A stretch of DNA of 15,981 nt, taken from the NCBI GenBank assembly GCA_023429265.1, contig JAEYVS010000206.1, positions 1 to 15,981 on the forward strand, given 5' to 3'. A model generated the notes under the pieces. That model made no database searches, was not told the DNA's origin, and worked only from the letters and a program-made list of their open reading frames with translations. Shown here piece after piece: positions 14,194-15,981 of the stretch. The position numbers were made by a program, and so were the translations under genes. Each line of letters starts with the position of its first letter. The stretch's first letter is position 1. This stretch comes from Bacteroidota bacterium (GTDB lineage: Bacteria; Bacteroidota; Ignavibacteria; Tepidaquicellales; Tepidaquicellaceae).

Positions 14194-15693
14194 ATGAAAG
14201 CTGATACATCTCTTTTTGAACTTATAAGATCACTCTCAAAGACAGAGAAAACATACTTCAAGAAATTCTCATCCAGGCACTCAAGGAATGGGAGCGCATC
14301 GAGCGTGGAGCTGTTTAATGAAATTGAAAAAAGCAGCTTAACTTATAGTGAAGAAGAAGTTAAAGATACACTTAGTGATATGTTACCTTCTGACCAGTTC
14401 CCGGTAATAAAAAACTACCTGTACCATAACATCCTGAAGTCACTCACTCTGTACCATCTTGAAAACAATGACAGTATAAAACTGTCCTCGATTATAAATA
14501 GCGCTGACATTTTATATAGAAGAGGGTTATTAAAGCAGGCGTTTAAACAGCTTATAAAAGCGCGTACCCTGGCAAACGAATCCCGCGATGATATTAAACT
14601 GCTTGAGATATTAAACTTGGAGCGCAAAACATTAAGAGCAATGTCGTCTCTAAATAGTTCGGCATCGCAGCTTTTCTCCAGCTATAGCGAGGAGGAAATG
14701 GTCTTAAACCGGATCGGCAATACCTCCGGATACAGAAAACTTTTTGATGAGCTCGTAATATTCCTTACGGGGAAAGGTATCAGCCATCAAAAGGAAATTA
14801 ATAATTATCTGAATAAACTAATTTCCGGGAAATTACTGAGGGATTATGCACAGGCTAAGACAGAGTATTCAAGGGTACTATACTGCTTAATACATTCATT
14901 ATCAGAGTTTTTCCTCGGGAATTTAAAAGGATCCCTGAATCAAAGTAAAAATCTCCTTAATATTTGCAGGGAAACACCTAAAGGAAAGTATCTCTACGGA
15001 TATGAATATATACTCGCTCTACAGCAGATCGTTTCCTGCCTGCGAGCAATGAACCGCGAAGCTGAAGTTAAAAAATACATAAGTGAATTAATAAAGGACG
15101 TAGATGACATCCTGAGAAATTATCCGGACCGTGTAAAACAATTTCTTCATTCAAGAACATTGATATCCGAAGTAAATTTTTATATGGGGCAAAGGCAATA
15201 TGAAAAATGCAAAGGACTCTTGGATGAGCTATTGATCTTAATTCCGCGGAATCCATACAGAGATGAGCAGGTAGTTGTAAACTATGTAGCCGCCGTCAAT
15301 AATTACTTTCTCGGTAAAAAAGAAAAAGCACTGGCGCACGTTAATGTAATCTTTAATTCGAAAAGTTTCGAACTCCGCACAGACCTCCAGTCAGCGGCGC
15401 GGATAATGAACCTTATCCTCCATTACGAGCTCGGTAATACATCCAATCTCAAGCACTTCATCCGCTCGGTATATAATTATCTCAAAAAAACGAACCGCCT
15501 AAGTGAAGCGGAGACTACTGCTCTGGAGTTCATTAGAAATATTTCTAAAACGGAAGACAAGGATGAGATTCACAGGTTATTCATGAAAGTTAAAGAAGAT
15601 ATCCGGATCATTAAATCACAGAAGGATTTTAGCGAAATTGTAAATCTTGATTTTTTTCTGATTTGGGTGGATCAAAGGTTGAGAAATGGCTAA
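14194..15693 (+). CDS. Bacteroidota-type helical-repeat (TPR-like) protein, function unknown
   Basis: This 499-residue soluble protein begins LFELIRSLSKTEKTYFKKFSS, a signature I associate with a widespread uncharacterised Bacteroidota family. The first 100 residues are helical and charged. They contain an ELFNEIEKSSLTYSEEEVK stretch followed by KNYLYHNILKSLTLYH, which corresponds to the possible helix-turn-helix of the gene at 5435. The rest is an array of helix pairs of TPR-like spacing (for example LLKQAFKQLIKARTLANE and the ALAHVNVIFNSKSFE unit). There is no signal peptide or catalytic motif. A regulatory or scaffold role is only inferred. It diverges from the propeller gene with a shared 12-bp element. 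Its stop lies 3 bases from the stop of the convergent ACMSD gene. Confidence 0.8.
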   Translation: MKADTSLFELIRSLSKTEKTYFKKFSSRHSRNGSASSVELFNEIEKSSLTYSEEEVKDTLSDMLPSDQFPVIKNYLYHNILKSLTLYHLENNDSIKLSSIINSADILYRRGLLKQAFKQLIKARTLANESRDDIKLLEILNLERKTLRAMSSLNSSASQLFSSYSEEEMVLNRIGNTSGYRKLFDELVIFLTGKGISHQKEINNYLNKLISGKLLRDYAQAKTEYSRVLYCLIHSLSEFFLGNLKGSLNQSKNLLNICRETPKGKYLYGYEYILALQQIVSCLRAMNREAEVKKYISELIKDVDDILRNYPDRVKQFLHSRTLISEVNFYMGQRQYEKCKGLLDELLILIPRNPYRDEQVVVNYVAAVNNYFLGKKEKALAHVNVIFNSKSFELRTDLQSAARIMNLILHYELGNTSNLKHFIRSVYNYLKKTNRLSEAETTALEFIRNISKTEDKDEIHRLFMKVKEDIRIIKSQKDFSEIVNLDFFLIWVDQRLRNG

Positions 15694-15696
15694 ATA

Positions 15697-15981
15697 TCAC
15701 TCATAATTCACTTTAAATCTCAGCTTACTCATATCACCTCCGACCAGGAAGTCGATTGCGTTTTTCCATAAAAGCTTTTCCTTTACATAGTCATTCATAT
15801 CTTCAATGGATTCTATCAAACCTCCGGGTGTATGCTCTCCCAGCGGGAAAGGATAATCGGATCCCATTACTATTTTATCTTCTCCAATGAGGTCTATGAC
15901 GAACTTCATAGCCATCTCATCGTGAACAAGCGAATCAAGCCAGAATCTGCCAAGATATTTTTTTGGATTAATGTTATTGTC
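15697..15981 (-). CDS. 2-amino-3-carboxymuconate-6-semialdehyde decarboxylase (ACMSD), C-terminal part
   Basis: The frame is open to the right edge of the window, so the N-terminal part is missing. The visible 94 residues include INPKKYLGRFWLDSLVHDE, then LIGEDKIVMGSDYPFPLGEHTPGGLIES and a final DMSKLRF. They follow the C-terminus of ACMSD from bacteria to mammals nearly step by step. The Asp of GSDYPFPLG corresponds to a metal-binding residue of this amidohydrolase-superfamily enzyme. ACMSD decarboxylates the ring-opened product of 3-hydroxyanthranilate to 2-aminomuconate semialdehyde, drawing the pathway away from quinolinate and NAD. An internal Met at 15915 is not the true start, because conserved sequence continues upstream of it. 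It is on the same strand as the other kynurenine genes but separated from them by two unrelated genes. Confidence 0.92.
   Translation of the reverse strand, partial: DNNINPKKYLGRFWLDSLVHDEMAMKFVIDLIGEDKIVMGSDYPFPLGEHTPGGLIESIEDMNDYVKEKLLWKNAIDFLVGGDMSKLRFKVNYE

Noticed and set aside
1..15981. Possible mobile element, defence island or prophage
   Set aside because: I found no transposase, integrase, terminal repeats, tRNA-adjacent duplications, toxin-antitoxin pairs or defence domains. The genes are metabolic, envelope or regulatory.

Overview
The window looks like a chromosomal piece from a member of the Bacteroidota/Chlorobi assemblage, most likely the Ignavibacteria. The reasons are a C-terminal type IX secretion (T9SS) sorting domain of the QNYPNPFNPSTKI style, a helical-repeat protein of the 'SLSKTEKTYFK' type common in Bacteroidota, weak or absent Shine-Dalgarno sequences before many genes, several TTG starts and moderate-to-low GC. 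I see no insertion sequence, phage gene, CRISPR array, tRNA or rRNA.

Left part (30-3980, + strand): a secreted 5'-nucleotidase/UshA-like metallophosphoesterase is translationally coupled to a YggX-type Fe(II)-trafficking protein. After a short gap come a membrane-anchored RsbU/SpoIIE-type PP2C phosphatase and purE (N5-CAIR mutase), 2 bases apart. Both of these last two appear to start with TTG.

Middle left (3981-8403): a small lipoprotein and an LppM-like lipoprotein with an extra C-terminal membrane segment lie on the minus strand. They are separated by a terminator hairpin that almost touches the lipoprotein start codon. A divergent + strand gene encodes a long helical-repeat protein. It is followed by a secreted thioredoxin-fold/TPR protein on the minus strand.

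Right part (8541-15981): this is a kynurenine (tryptophan catabolism) block on the minus strand. It holds a cyclase-family putative kynurenine formamidase, kynureninase (kynU), kynurenine 3-monooxygenase (kmo) and, at the right edge, the C-terminal part of 2-amino-3-carboxymuconate-6-semialdehyde decarboxylase (ACMSD). Together these would take N-formylkynurenine to 3-hydroxyanthranilate and, after a ring-opening dioxygenase that is not in the window, to 2-aminomuconate semialdehyde. ACMSD points towards degradation rather than only NAD synthesis. Tryptophan 2,3-dioxygenase and 3-hydroxyanthranilate dioxygenase are not present here. The block is interrupted by a secreted seven-bladed FG-GAP propeller with a T9SS tail, by a second helical-repeat protein on the + strand, and by an unlisted 36-residue membrane peptide gene on the + strand between kmo and kynU.

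The most unusual non-coding structures are: the identical 12-bp element ATTAGGAGACAT placed about 26-30 bases upstream of both divergent genes at 14.0-14.2 kb; the + strand terminator whose hairpin and T-tract lie partly inside the last codons of kynU; a nested inverted repeat at 5339-5383; and tandem hairpins in front of the small lipoprotein. I did not find a clearly new multi-gene system. The best candidates for new biology are the 36-residue membrane peptide unit and the paired regulatory element.
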